A DNA stretch of 64,000 bases from Prochlorococcus sp. MIT 1341 (lineage in GTDB: Bacteria; Cyanobacteriota; Cyanobacteriia; PCC-6307; Cyanobiaceae): positions 124,001 to 188,000 of the forward strand of contig NZ_CP139304.1 of assembly GCF_034092415.1 (NCBI RefSeq). The letters are read 5' to 3'. Positions 18,635 through 27,999 of the stretch are shown here, in pieces. A model generated the notes under the pieces. It worked only from the letters and a program-made list of their open reading frames with translations. It was not told the origin of the DNA and did no database searches. The position numbers and the translations under genes were made by a program. Numbering within the stretch: position 1 is the stretch's first letter; the number at the start of each line of letters is the position of its first letter.

Positions 18635-19948
18635 ATGCACATTGCCGTCGTCGGTCTTAGTCATCGAACGGCCCCGGTTGAGATCCGGGAAAAACTGAGC
18701 ATTCAAGAGCAGACTATTAAGTCCTCACTAGAGACCTTAAAAGGAAATAGTGAGATTCTTGAGGCTTCGATCCTTAGTACCTGTAACCGCTTAGAAATTT
18801 ATACAGTTGTACGAAATCCTCAGAATGGAATTTCGGCGATTAATCAATTTCTAAGCAATTATTCAGGAATTGACTTTAAGGAGTTGTCTCCTCATCTTTT
18901 CGTTTTTCATCATGATGAAGCAATTGCACATCTGATGAAGGTTGCGGCAGGCTTAGACAGTTTGGTTTTAGGCGAAGGTCAAATTCTTTCTCAAGTGAAG
19001 AAAATGGTTCGTTTAGGCCAAGAAAATAACTCTATGGGGCCAATACTTAATCGTCTTCTTACTCAGGCTGTAAGTACGGGTAAACGTGTTAGAAGTGAGA
19101 CTAGTCTTGGCACTGGAGCAGTTTCTATTAGCTCAGCCGCAGTTGAGCTGGCTCAGTTAAAGCTGGGCCAATCTTTTGGAAAAGATGATTTGATGAGCCT
19201 TGAGTCCGAGAAGGTAGTCGTTGTTGGAGCAGGAAGAATGAGTAGGTTGCTTTTGCAGCATTTACAAGCGAAGGGCTGCTCAAGTTTGGTTCTTATTAAT
19301 CGAACTAAAGAAAGGGCTGAGTCTCTGGCCTCGGATTTTCCAGATCTTTCAGTTCAATGCCTTTTATTAGAGGAATTGGATAATTGTTTATGTAATTGCA
19401 CTCTTTTGTTTACAAGCACTGCGACTGAAGAGCCCATTATTGATGCATCCCGTCTTGCTCCTCTAAAAAGAGAAGGATTGTTGCGGCTTATAGATATTGG
19501 GGTGCCAAGAAATATTTCTGCAGATGTTGAGGGTATTAGCGGAATTGAGTCTCATGATGTGGATGACTTGCAAGAAGTTGTTGCCAGAAATCAGGAGGCA
19601 CGTCAGCAGGTTGCTCTTCAAGCAAACGTCCTTCTTGAAGAAGAAGGACGTTTATTCCTTGAATGGTGGGATAGCCTTGAGGCTGTCCCAACAATTAATC
19701 GTCTTAGATCATCGCTTGAGGCTATTCGAGCGGTTGAATTACAAAAAGCACTAAGCAGAATGGGACCAGATTTTTCAGCTCGTGAGCGAAAAGTTGTTGA
19801 GGCTCTTAGTAAAGGAATTATCAACAAAATTCTTCATACGCCCGTCACGAGATTGCGAGCCCCTCAAGGGAGAAATGATCGCCAAAACTCTCTAAGTGTT
19901 GTTGAAAGCCTTTTTGATCTGAATCCTGAAAAAGCTAGTGATAAATAG
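18635..19948 (+). CDS. hemA: Glutamyl-tRNA reductase
   Basis: First committed step of tetrapyrrole (chlorophyll, heme) synthesis by the C5 route: NADPH-dependent reduction of Glu-tRNA to glutamate 1-semialdehyde. The catalytic cysteine is Cys50 in STCNRLEIY. GLDSLVLGEGQILSQVK, the NADPH-binding VVVGAGRMSRL (near residue 195) and the C-terminal dimerisation helix follow. The 437-aa length is normal. The start at ATG 18635 is backed by AAGGAAAG five bases upstream. It sits 34 bases behind glpX, which would couple pigment synthesis with carbon fixation if they share a transcript. Confidence 0.97.
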   Translation: MHIAVVGLSHRTAPVEIREKLSIQEQTIKSSLETLKGNSEILEASILSTCNRLEIYTVVRNPQNGISAINQFLSNYSGIDFKELSPHLFVFHHDEAIAHLMKVAAGLDSLVLGEGQILSQVKKMVRLGQENNSMGPILNRLLTQAVSTGKRVRSETSLGTGAVSISSAAVELAQLKLGQSFGKDDLMSLESEKVVVVGAGRMSRLLLQHLQAKGCSSLVLINRTKERAESLASDFPDLSVQCLLLEELDNCLCNCTLLFTSTATEEPIIDASRLAPLKREGLLRLIDIGVPRNISADVEGISGIESHDVDDLQEVVARNQEARQQVALQANVLLEEEGRLFLEWWDSLEAVPTINRLRSSLEAIRAVELQKALSRMGPDFSARERKVVEALSKGIINKILHTPVTRLRAPQGRNDRQNSLSVVESLFDLNPEKASDK

Positions 19949-20069
19949 GTTTCTTCTCAACTAGTACCCTTTCGACTTTTCTTCGTCTTATGTGATCTGC
20001 TCTACGAATTCAATATTGGTGCACGCTGTCCGTTAGGTTTGCTCGGTAATGACAATCTGTCATGACGGC

Positions 20070-21365
20070 ATGAAAAGGGTTTTAGCAATCATTCTTGGAG
20101 GCGGGGCAGGAACTCGTCTCTATCCATTGACCAAGATGCGGGCAAAGCCCGCTGTTCCCTTGGCGGGTAAATATCGCCTCATTGATATCCCAATAAGTAA
20201 CTGCATTAATTCCGGCATCAATAAGATGTACGTCTTAACTCAGTTCAATAGTGCTTCCCTTAATAGGCACCTTACTCAGAGTTACAACCTTAGTGCTCCC
20301 TTTGGACAAGGATTTGTTGAGGTCCTAGCGGCTCAGCAAACACCTGAGAGCCCTTCTTGGTTCGAGGGTACAGCTGATGCGGTTCGCAAGTACCAGTGGC
20401 TTTTTCAAGAATGGGACGTAGATGAATATTTGATTCTTTCAGGTGACCAGTTATACCGAATGGATTACAGCCTTTTTGTAGATTACCATCGAACAAATAA
20501 AGCCGATTTAACTGTTGCTGCTTTGCCCGTAGATGCCCAGCAAGCCGAAGGATTCGGTCTTATGAAAACTGATGAAGAGGGGAATATAAAAAGTTTTAGT
20601 GAAAAGCCAAAAGGAGATGCTTTGAAGGCAATGGCAGTAGATACCTCGCGTTTTGGTCTTTCCAAGGAATCATCAATTAAGAAGCCTTACCTTGCTTCTA
20701 TGGGTATCTATGTATTTAGTAGAGATACATTATTTGATTTGTTAAATAAGAATCCACTTCATAAAGATTTCGGGAAGGAAATAATACCTGAATCACTTTC
20801 TAGGGGGGATCATTTGAGGAGTTATGTTTTTGATGATTACTGGGAAGATATTGGAACGATTGGTGCTTTTTATGAATCTAACCTTGCCCTTACACAACAA
20901 CCTACACCTCCTTTTAGCTTTTATGACGAAAAATTCCCCATTTATACAAGACCACGATATTTACCTCCTACAAAACTTGTTGACGCACAAATTACTGATT
21001 CCATTATTGGGGAAGGCTCTATTCTTAAGTCATGCAGCATTCATCATTGTGTTCTGGGAGTTAGAAGTCGTGTTGAAAGCAATGTAGTTCTTAAAGATTC
21101 TTTGGTTATGGGTTCTGATTTTGTTGAGTCTTCTGAAGAACGCCTTCTTTTAAGGCAAGGTGGTGGAATCCCCCTAGGAGTAGGAGAAGGAACTACAGTT
21201 AAGAGAGCAATACTTGATAAAAATACACGAATTGGGAATAATGTAGCGATAGTAAATAAAGATAATGTTGAGGATACGGATAGACCTGAGGAGGGATTTT
21301 ATATACGCAATGGAATTGTAGTTGTTGTTAAGAATGCCACAATTTCTGATGGAGCTGTTATTTAA
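20070..21365 (+). CDS. glgC: Glucose-1-phosphate adenylyltransferase
   Basis: ADP-glucose pyrophosphorylase, the allosterically controlled entry step of glycogen synthesis. The nucleotide-binding [12 protein letters not shown] and [16 protein letters not shown] lie at the N-terminus, [13 protein letters not shown] and the catalytic [11 protein letters not shown] near residues 110-140, and a left-handed beta-helix C-terminal domain ends the protein. I chose ATG 20070 ([12 protein letters not shown], 431 aa), matching cyanobacterial GlgC; an in-frame ATG at 20049 adds seven residues and lies in the inverted repeat ATGACA-ATC-TGTCAT (20049-20063). It is followed by gnd and pgl. Confidence 0.95.
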   Translation: MKRVLAIILGGGAGTRLYPLTKMRAKPAVPLAGKYRLIDIPISNCINSGINKMYVLTQFNSASLNRHLTQSYNLSAPFGQGFVEVLAAQQTPESPSWFEGTADAVRKYQWLFQEWDVDEYLILSGDQLYRMDYSLFVDYHRTNKADLTVAALPVDAQQAEGFGLMKTDEEGNIKSFSEKPKGDALKAMAVDTSRFGLSKESSIKKPYLASMGIYVFSRDTLFDLLNKNPLHKDFGKEIIPESLSRGDHLRSYVFDDYWEDIGTIGAFYESNLALTQQPTPPFSFYDEKFPIYTRPRYLPPTKLVDAQITDSIIGEGSILKSCSIHHCVLGVRSRVESNVVLKDSLVMGSDFVESSEERLLLRQGGGIPLGVGEGTTVKRAILDKNTRIGNNVAIVNKDNVEDTDRPEEGFYIRNGIVVVVKNATISDGAVI

Positions 21366-21527
21366 ATAACAAGATAATACTTTTATTTAGGGGTCTTATT
21401 TTTATTGCTAGAGCCTTTTTAGATGCTTTATTGAGGAAAGGATGGTTTATTCCTGACAAACCGCTCGAGATTGCGGCAAGTCTCCTGTTGGTTAGTCACA
21501 CTAACCCCAGTAGATATTCTTCTTGAA

Positions 21528-22946
21528 ATGTCCAAGGCTCATTTCGGATTAATTGGTCTTGGTGTTATGGGCGAAAACCTCGTCTTAAATGCTGAGCGAA
21601 ATGGTTTTTCAAGTGTTGTTTATAACCGCACATATTCCAAAACAGAAGAGTTCTTAAACGGACGTGGTGCTGGAAAACAGATTTCCGGTGCAAGAGACCT
21701 TAAAGATTTTGTAAACAAGTTAGATCGCCCTAGAAGGATCCTCATGATGATTAAGGCTGGATCTGCGATTGATTCGGTAATTGAATCGATTTCTCCTTAT
21801 TTAGAAGTTGGTGATTTATTGATAGATGGGGGGAATTCAGAATTTCGTGATACTGAACGCAGAGTTTTGGAATTGGAAAGAAAAAGTTTTGGATTTATTG
21901 GGATGGGAATCTCAGGAGGATCTAAGGGAGCTCTTGAAGGGCCAAGCATGATGCCAGGCGGAACAAAGACTTCCTATGAGGCCATAGAGAGCCTAGTTTG
22001 CAAAATGTCTGCCCAGGTAGAAGATGGTCCTTGTGTGACTTATATCGGTCCAGGAGGCTCAGGCCATTTTGTTAAGACAGTGCATAACGGTATTGAGTAT
22101 GCAATAGAGCAGATTCTTGCTGAGGCCTATGACCTTATGAAGCGTATATGTGGAATGTCAGGTGATGAGATCGCTGATGTTTTTAGAAGGTGGAATGCTA
22201 CAGAACAGTTGTCTTCTTATTTGGTTGAAATAACTGAATCTTGCCTTCGTACGAAAGATTGTGGGGGGAAAGAGGATCTTGTTGAAAAGATTATGGATAA
22301 GGCCGGACAAAAAGGTACAGGATTATGGACTGTGCTTAGTGCTTTGGAGCTTGGTGCACCTGTACCAACAATTTATGCAGCTCTTAATGCTCGGGTAATG
22401 AGTTCAATGAAGGAGCAGAGAATATTGGCTCAACAAATTATTTCAGGTCCCTCTATAAAGTCTTTTGATCTTGGGAAGACAGATAATGATATGTCTTTTT
22501 TGATGGATGCAGTTGTGCTTGCTTGCTTCGCAAGCTATGCACAAGGGATGGAATTATTGCGAATTGGTTCGAATGAATATAACTACAAATTGAACATGCC
22601 TTCAATAGCTCAGATTTGGAAGGGAGGCTGCATTATTCGTTCTCAGCTTTTAGGTAGAATTCAAAATGCCTATAGTGCTTGCCCGGAGTTGCAAAACCTT
22701 CTAGTTGATCCTTGGTTTTCGCTAGAGGTGAATAGACGACTACCGGGGTTAGCCTCTGTAGTAGCAGGTGGTGTAGCAAGCGGGATTCCTTTACCCTGTT
22801 TGACCAGTACACTTGATTACATTAATAGCTATCGTACCGGACGGTTGCCACAGAACCTTGTTCAGGCTATGAGAGATTGCTTTGGTTCACATACCTACCA
22901 ACGAGTAGATAAAGAAGGTATCTTTCATACAAATTGGATAGATTAA
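21528..22946 (+). CDS. gnd: 6-phosphogluconate dehydrogenase
   Basis: Oxidative decarboxylation of 6-phosphogluconate to ribulose 5-phosphate with NADPH formation, the main night-time reductant source in cyanobacteria. The Rossmann motif GLIGLGVMGENL is at the N-terminus, the signature ISGGSKGALEGPSMMPGG lies near residue 130, and VKTVHNGIEYAI holds the catalytic Lys. I chose ATG 21528 (472 aa, standard length) over an in-frame upstream codon at 21471 that adds 19 unrelated residues. A GGTTAG-TCACA-CTAACC hairpin (21490-21506) sits in the leader. pgl follows 7 bases later. Confidence 0.96.
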   Translation: MSKAHFGLIGLGVMGENLVLNAERNGFSSVVYNRTYSKTEEFLNGRGAGKQISGARDLKDFVNKLDRPRRILMMIKAGSAIDSVIESISPYLEVGDLLIDGGNSEFRDTERRVLELERKSFGFIGMGISGGSKGALEGPSMMPGGTKTSYEAIESLVCKMSAQVEDGPCVTYIGPGGSGHFVKTVHNGIEYAIEQILAEAYDLMKRICGMSGDEIADVFRRWNATEQLSSYLVEITESCLRTKDCGGKEDLVEKIMDKAGQKGTGLWTVLSALELGAPVPTIYAALNARVMSSMKEQRILAQQIISGPSIKSFDLGKTDNDMSFLMDAVVLACFASYAQGMELLRIGSNEYNYKLNMPSIAQIWKGGCIIRSQLLGRIQNAYSACPELQNLLVDPWFSLEVNRRLPGLASVVAGGVASGIPLPCLTSTLDYINSYRTGRLPQNLVQAMRDCFGSHTYQRVDKEGIFHTNWID

Positions 22947-22953
22947 ATATACG

Positions 22954-23670
22954 ATGACGACTTATAAGTTGATTACGGCTAAAGACAAGCATGATTTGGC
23001 ACGTCTTGCATGCGATGTAATTGCTTCAAGTATTGATCTTGTTCTTGACCAGAGAGATCGCTGTTCGTTAACTCTTTCAGGAGGATCGACACCACAAGCT
23101 ACTTATGAATCCCTTGCAAGAGAACATTTGCCTTGGGATCGCGTTGATGTGTTCCTTGGAGACGAGCGTTGGGTTGATCTTAACGATGAAAGAAGTAATG
23201 CCAGAATGATTAGAGGGAGTCTATTGGCTAGTGGACCTGGGGCCAAGGCTACCTTTCACCCTATTCCTACCCTTGAATTTCCTAGTCCTGAACAAAGTGC
23301 TAGTGCATACTCCACTCTTCTTCAGAAACATTGTGACGGAGCCCCACCGATTCTTGATTTAGTACTACTTGGATTAGGAAATGATGGCCATACGGCATCT
23401 TTGTTTCCGTATTCATCTGCACTGAATGTAACTGATAAGGCCGCAACTGTTTGCAGGGGGAATGGATTAGAAAGGGTGACTATTACTTCTTCTGTTTTGA
23501 GCTCTGCTAGAAAAGTTATTTTTTTAGTAAGTGGAAAATCTAAGAATTTGGCCCTTAACCGGTTGCAGGATTTCTCTGAGCCTTTAGAGAGAACCCCAGC
23601 TCGTTTGATTCAACCAAATACTGAAGTCTTAATTCTTGCAGATAGACTTGCAGTCGAAGGAACTTTATAA
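22954..23670 (+). CDS. pgl: 6-phosphogluconolactonase
   Basis: Hydrolyses 6-phosphogluconolactone to 6-phosphogluconate, the step before Gnd in the oxidative pentose phosphate pathway. The 238-residue DevB/SOL-type protein has SLTLSGGSTPQATYESL near residue 45, VDVFLGDERWVDLNDERSN near residue 68 and the family GLGNDGHTASLFPYS motif near residue 145. It lies 7 bases after gnd, consistent with a gnd-pgl operon. Together with the upstream glgC this forms a glycogen and reductant block. Confidence 0.95.
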   Translation: MTTYKLITAKDKHDLARLACDVIASSIDLVLDQRDRCSLTLSGGSTPQATYESLAREHLPWDRVDVFLGDERWVDLNDERSNARMIRGSLLASGPGAKATFHPIPTLEFPSPEQSASAYSTLLQKHCDGAPPILDLVLLGLGNDGHTASLFPYSSALNVTDKAATVCRGNGLERVTITSSVLSSARKVIFLVSGKSKNLALNRLQDFSEPLERTPARLIQPNTEVLILADRLAVEGTL

Positions 23671-23722
23671 GTTATTTTAACTATGCGTTCTTTCGCTGTT
23701 GCTTTTCTGAAACCACCTTTAC

Positions 23723-24304
23723 GTGAAAAACGATTTATCCTCTTCAAAAGAACAAGAATCTTTTTGTCAGATATTATCTGAGGATCAGTTTTCAGAATGG
23801 ACGTGTATTAATGACACAATTATGGGAGGTAATAGTCAAGCTGGGTGTGAAGTCACTTCAGAAGGTTTAGTTTTTGTTGGTAACCTTGTTGAAGAAGGAG
23901 GAGGTTTCGTAAGTTGTTGTTCTCCTCAAATTGATCCTGCTTTGGATCTTTCTAGCTTTCGTGGTTTGAGAATAATACTTGACGGCGATGGACGTAATAT
24001 GAAGTTTGCAGTTGCCTGCGGAGCTAATACTTTTGTTTTTCCAGAGTTTTTTACAGGGGGGGTTAAATGGATCTCTGAATTTCCAACTCGAGAGTCAGAC
24101 TCGACTACTGTAGACATATTTTTTGATAGTTTAAAGCCTACAATCCGGGCGAAAAAGGTAAGGGTGCCCTTGCGTTTTGATTCTTCTAAGATCATTCAAT
24201 TTCAGTTGCTGCATTCAAAGTTTGGTAACCCTGGCCAATTAAATTCTCGATTCCGACCTGGGCCTATAAGGCTTTTATTGCGTTCTATTAGTGGAATCCT
24301 TTAA
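23723..24304 (+). CDS. CIA30/NDUFAF1-like protein
   Basis: A 193-residue protein of the CIA30 family, a galactose-binding-like jellyroll first known from mitochondrial complex I assembly. The diagnostic N-terminal motif is present as CINDTIMGGNSQAG near residue 30, followed by GGGFVSCCSP and a later RVPLRFDSSKIIQFQLLHSK strand region. In cyanobacteria these proteins are uncharacterised; a role in NDH-1 or other complex assembly is only an inference. It starts at GTG 23723 and overlaps the next gene by 14 bases, so the two are probably co-expressed downstream of gnd-pgl. Confidence 0.8.
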   Translation: MKNDLSSSKEQESFCQILSEDQFSEWTCINDTIMGGNSQAGCEVTSEGLVFVGNLVEEGGGFVSCCSPQIDPALDLSSFRGLRIILDGDGRNMKFAVACGANTFVFPEFFTGGVKWISEFPTRESDSTTVDIFFDSLKPTIRAKKVRVPLRFDSSKIIQFQLLHSKFGNPGQLNSRFRPGPIRLLLRSISGIL

Positions 24305-24719
24305 TTTATCTCAAAGTTGGTGTGAAGTAATTGCTAAAGCGGCCGATGTCTGCCTTAAACCCTGGCGTCATGCCGTTGTGGGCACTGACAATATGCCTTG
24401 TCCAGATTCCAATTTAAATGATTTAAAGATAGGTGTTCAACAAGAGCCTCTTGATTTTGTAGTACGTATTGAATCAAGGGATTCTGAAGGATTACGGCAC
24501 CCTGACCGTGATCTTGAACTAGAGGTCTACCGCAGTGGTAATGACGTCAACCTTCTTTTGAGTTGGTTTGGTCAGCCAGAGAGACCAATCCTTTGGCAAG
24601 GAAAGCATCCCGTTTGGATGGATGGAATTAATGGTAAAAAATGTGTGGTTCCAATTGATGGTGAGTTGATTGAGTCATTGGCTCGTAGGTTAAAAGCTTT
24701 ACTTGAAACATCTTCTTGA
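24291..24719 (+). CDS. Conserved hypothetical protein
   Basis: A 142-residue soluble protein I cannot assign. It starts at GTG 24291, inside the end of the CIA30-like gene (14-base overlap), which suggests translational coupling. Visible features are a helical N-terminus (SWCEVIAKAADVCLKPWRH), a beta-rich middle with several acidic patches and LLLSWFGQPERPILWQGKHP, and a C-terminal helix ESLARRLKALLE. There is no signal sequence, membrane segment or metal-binding cluster. It is convergent with ilvD, 12 bases away. Confidence 0.7.
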   Translation: MESFNLSQSWCEVIAKAADVCLKPWRHAVVGTDNMPCPDSNLNDLKIGVQQEPLDFVVRIESRDSEGLRHPDRDLELEVYRSGNDVNLLLSWFGQPERPILWQGKHPVWMDGINGKKCVVPIDGELIESLARRLKALLETSS

Positions 24720-24731
24720 CTGGTCCAGATA

Positions 24732-26402
24732 TTAAATTTGATCAGTAATAGCCCCTTTGCTAGAACTGCTTACTAACCGTCCATATTTGCCCAACACTCC
24801 TTTTGTATATCTAGATTTTGGTGCGATCCAAATTGAACGTCTCAGCTCCAGCTCGTTATCATCGACATTTAGCTGAATAAGGCTACGTTCTGCATTTATG
24901 GTAATGCTGTCACCTTCCTGAACTAAAGCGATTGTTCCACCTACGGCAGCTTCAGGTGCTACATGCCCAACAACCATCCCATAGGTTCCACCACTAAATC
25001 TACCGTCCGTAATAAGGGCAACTTTGTCTCCAAGGCCCTGCCCAACAATTGCTGATGTTGGAGCTAACATCTCGCGCATTCCTGGCCCTCCAACGGGACC
25101 TTCGTAACGGATCACAATGACATCACCGGCTTTAATTTGATTGTTTAAAATTGCTTCCAGGCAGGATTCCTCGCTTTCAAATACCCTTGCAGGACCAGTG
25201 ATTTCTGGAGTCTTTACTCCACTTATTTTGGCCACACTTCCTTCACTAGCAAGATTCCCCTTGAGAATTGCTAAGTGCCCCTTTTTGTAAAGAGGTTTTG
25301 AAAGGGGGCGGATGATTTCTTGTGAATTTGGGGGTGTTGATGGAATGTTTTGAAGTGATTCTGTGATTGTTTTGCCCTCGATAGTGATGCATTCACCATG
25401 CAGTAAACCACCATCCAATAACAATTTCATAACCTGAGGAATCCCACCTGCTTTGTGTAAGTCGACAGTGACAAATCGTCCACTAGGCTTTAAATCACAA
25501 ATCACAGGGACCTTTTGGCGAATCCTCTCAAAGTCGTCAATACATAGGTCGATACCGGCTGTTTTTGCTATCGCAAGAAGATGAAGAACTGCGTTTGTCG
25601 ACCCACCAATAGCCATGACCACGCTAATAGCGTTTTCAAATGCTTTTTTTGAAAGAATATCTAAGGGGCGAATGTTTGCTTGAATTGCTTTTACTAGAGC
25701 ATGGGCACTCTGTTTCGCATTTTCGGTCTTCTCTTCGTCTTCGGCTGCCATGGTTGAGCTGAAGGGGAGACTTAGCCCCATGGTTTCTATTGCAGCTGAC
25801 ATCGTATTAGCTGTGAACATTCCACCACAGCTTCCAGCCCCAGGGCAGGCATGCTTCTCAATTGCGAGAAGCTGCTCTTTATCAATCTTGCCGTTTGCAA
25901 ATTGGCCGACTGCTTCAAAAGCACTTACAACTGTTAGATCAGAATTATTTAGCCTTCCTGGTTTGATTGTTCCTCCATAAACAAAAATTGCTGGAATATT
26001 CATTCTTGCCATGGCGAGCATGGCTCCTGGCATGTTTTTGTCACATCCCCCTATAGCTAATACTCCATCCATGCTCTGAGCATTACACGCAGTTTCTATT
26101 GCATCGGCTATTACTTCTCTTGAAACAAGGGAATATTTCATACCTTCTGTGCCCATTGAAATGCCATCGCTAACCGTGATGGTGCCGAACATTTGCGGCA
26201 TGGCACCTTTATTTCTTAAAGCTTCCTCGGATGCTTTAGCTAAATCATTTAGGCCAAGATTACATGGTGTAATTGTGCTATAACCATTTGCAATACCGAT
26301 AATTGGCTTGTTGAAATCATCATCATTAAACCCAACTGCACGAAGCATGGCTCGGTTTGGTGAGCGTTGAATCCCTCCGGTTATGGCGCTTGATCGAAGC
26401 AT
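24732..26402 (-). CDS. ilvD: Dihydroxy-acid dehydratase
   Basis: Iron-sulfur enzyme of branched-chain amino acid synthesis that dehydrates dihydroxyacids to 2-keto acids. The 556-residue protein opens with [20 protein letters not shown] and carries the cluster motifs GGCDKNMPG and [16 protein letters not shown], plus the C-terminal [17 protein letters not shown] and [11 protein letters not shown]. All three expected cluster cysteines are present. It stands alone as a transcription unit, convergent with the CIA30 pair and 48 bases downstream of the start-side neighbour, a small membrane protein. Confidence 0.97.
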   Translation of the reverse strand: MLRSSAITGGIQRSPNRAMLRAVGFNDDDFNKPIIGIANGYSTITPCNLGLNDLAKASEEALRNKGAMPQMFGTITVSDGISMGTEGMKYSLVSREVIADAIETACNAQSMDGVLAIGGCDKNMPGAMLAMARMNIPAIFVYGGTIKPGRLNNSDLTVVSAFEAVGQFANGKIDKEQLLAIEKHACPGAGSCGGMFTANTMSAAIETMGLSLPFSSTMAAEDEEKTENAKQSAHALVKAIQANIRPLDILSKKAFENAISVVMAIGGSTNAVLHLLAIAKTAGIDLCIDDFERIRQKVPVICDLKPSGRFVTVDLHKAGGIPQVMKLLLDGGLLHGECITIEGKTITESLQNIPSTPPNSQEIIRPLSKPLYKKGHLAILKGNLASEGSVAKISGVKTPEITGPARVFESEESCLEAILNNQIKAGDVIVIRYEGPVGGPGMREMLAPTSAIVGQGLGDKVALITDGRFSGGTYGMVVGHVAPEAAVGGTIALVQEGDSITINAERSLIQLNVDDNELELRRSIWIAPKSRYTKGVLGKYGRLVSSSSKGAITDQI

Positions 26403-26450
26403 GATTGAGTTGTTGAGGTCTGGATTTTTGAAAAGGATAGAACTTGATTT

Positions 26451-26750
26451 TTAATTTCGTGCACCAAGATCTTCAAGTTGTTTCCTTACATCTGCTATTG
26501 CTGCATTGAGTTGCTCAACACGTTCTTCTAGCTGCTCACTGGTTTCAGTTTTCAATTTTGGCGATGAAGTCTCAAGAGCCTCGGAACCATCTTGCATTCG
26601 TGGGGCATATAGCATTGCTCTCTGCTTTCGTGTCTTTTGTCGACGTTCGGCTTCAGAAAAAAGCCACCAGGCCAAGCCTGCGGCTCCTAGGATGGCACCA
26701 GTTACCAGTGAGGTAAGACTGCTAGTTGAACCTTCGCGATATTGACTCAT
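26451..26750 (-). CDS. Small single-pass membrane protein with coiled coil
   Basis: A 99-residue protein of unknown function. Residues ~12-30 form one hydrophobic segment (LTSLVTGAILGAAGLAWWLF), then a basic stretch (ERRQKTRKQR), and residues ~68-97 form a strongly predicted coiled coil (TSEQLEERVEQLNAAIADVR). It lies between upp-like (24 bases upstream) and ilvD (48 bases downstream) on the same strand. I recognise no family; similar short anchor-plus-coil proteins occur in picocyanobacteria. Confidence 0.75.
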   Translation of the reverse strand: MSQYREGSTSSLTSLVTGAILGAAGLAWWLFSEAERRQKTRKQRAMLYAPRMQDGSEALETSSPKLKTETSEQLEERVEQLNAAIADVRKQLEDLGARN

Positions 26751-26774
26751 GGGAGCAGAAGCATTCCTCTAATC

Positions 26775-27392
26775 CTAGGTCGGGTCTGTTGTTCTGGTGT
26801 TCAGTCGCAACACTGGATTTCCAATTCCTGGTTTAATTTCACCATTTGGTGCTAGCTCAGGGTCTATGCAAGCACAATGAATAGTTAGATCTGGAATCAC
26901 TTCTCCAATTCGTTTAAGGCCAGGACTAGAAGCCAAGGGAGTAATCAAACGAATTCGCCTAGCTTCTACGTTCTGCATACTAAGCCTTTTCAGCTCTTTA
27001 ATAATTCGTTCTCCAGTGGCAATTTGGTCGATAAATAAAATTATTCCTTCATTATTTTTTATATTAGAAGGCACACCTTCTAGGCATAAGTCTGCGTTGG
27101 GAAGAACGCTTCTTGCTCCATTCCAGAGATGAACTCCGGTTGGAAGTATTGGGATTGCGATTAGAGGGATAGATGCTTCGACAATGGTTCCCTGTGTCTT
27201 CCCCTGAGGTGTGGTTATTTCTTCTACACGGGTTGGTATCCAATCTCTTATTGCTTCGTAAGTAAGCCATTTCCCAAGTTCTTCTAAGCCTGTTGCGTAT
27301 ATCGCTGGTGGTGTAGTTGATGTCCTTAGGAGAGTAAGCCAGTGAAAAATTAATGGATGTGGAGGGACGATAACTCTCAGTGCAATAGTCAT
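26775..27392 (-). CDS. upp: Uracil phosphoribosyltransferase-like protein, divergent active site
   Basis: The N-terminal part aligns well with uracil phosphoribosyltransferase: HPLIFHWLTLLR, then EELGKWLTYEAIRDW, and a VEASIPLIAIPIL strand. The catalytic elements differ from E. coli Upp as I recall it: PILRAG is PILPTG, the PRPP loop DPMLATGGS is DQIATGERI, and the C-terminal uracil-binding GDAGDR region is GIGNPVLRL. It may be a non-catalytic or repurposed homologue rather than a working salvage enzyme. At 205 aa the length is normal. It diverges from the pentapeptide gene with 84 bases between starts. Confidence 0.7.
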   Translation of the reverse strand: MTIALRVIVPPHPLIFHWLTLLRTSTTPPAIYATGLEELGKWLTYEAIRDWIPTRVEEITTPQGKTQGTIVEASIPLIAIPILPTGVHLWNGARSVLPNADLCLEGVPSNIKNNEGIILFIDQIATGERIIKELKRLSMQNVEARRIRLITPLASSPGLKRIGEVIPDLTIHCACIDPELAPNGEIKPGIGNPVLRLNTRTTDPT

Positions 27393-27476
27393 GAGGTCGA
27401 AATAGCTGTTGATAGAGATCGAAGTTGGGAAAATTTTGGTTTAAGATCTATTTTTGCAGTACTTTTTAATTCCTCC

Positions 27477-27977
27477 ATGTGGAATCAGTTAATTGCTTTT
27501 GTAGGGCCTCTTATTTCCCTTTGCACAATAGGATTTTTTGCTTCCATTGCATTGGCGATTACTCCACCAGAGATTAGAGGCCAGGGTGATCTGCCAATTT
27601 CACCCGACATGCATGGGCGAGATTTAAATAATTATGAGTTTGTAAAGTCAGATTTACGAGGTTTTGACTTTAGTGATGCTGATTTGCGAGGAGCTGTTTT
27701 CAATAATAGTCAGCTTCAGCAGGCAAACTTGCATGGTGCAGATTTGGAGGATGTTGTTGCTTTCGCAAGTATTTTTGAGGGAGCTAATCTTACAGATGCT
27801 AATTTTACAAATTGCTTATTAATGGAAAGTAACTTTAATGATGCCCAGATTGCTGGAGCAGATTTTACTAATGCAGTTATCGATAAGTCTCAACAGAAGA
27901 ACCTTTGCATGAGGGCTGAAGGTACTAACTCCCAGACGGGAATTAGTACTTATGAAAGTCTTGCTTGTTCAGGTTAA
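27477..27977 (+). CDS. Pentapeptide-repeat protein, probably lumenal
   Basis: A 166-residue protein with an N-terminal signal-like segment (MWNQLIAFVGPLISLCTIGF, then SIALAITPPE) followed by about 18 tandem A(D/N)LXX pentapeptides, such as ANLHGADLEDV and ANLTDANFTN, which build a right-handed beta helix. Two C-terminal cysteines lie outside the repeats. Cyanobacterial proteins of this kind are often targeted to the thylakoid lumen, with unknown function. I chose ATG 27477 because the secretion signal begins there; the frame is open upstream to 27357 but that part overlaps the divergent upp-like gene. Confidence 0.82.
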   Translation: MWNQLIAFVGPLISLCTIGFFASIALAITPPEIRGQGDLPISPDMHGRDLNNYEFVKSDLRGFDFSDADLRGAVFNNSQLQQANLHGADLEDVVAFASIFEGANLTDANFTNCLLMESNFNDAQIAGADFTNAVIDKSQQKNLCMRAEGTNSQTGISTYESLACSG

Positions 27978-27999
27978 GAAGGACTTTTAGAGGATTTTT

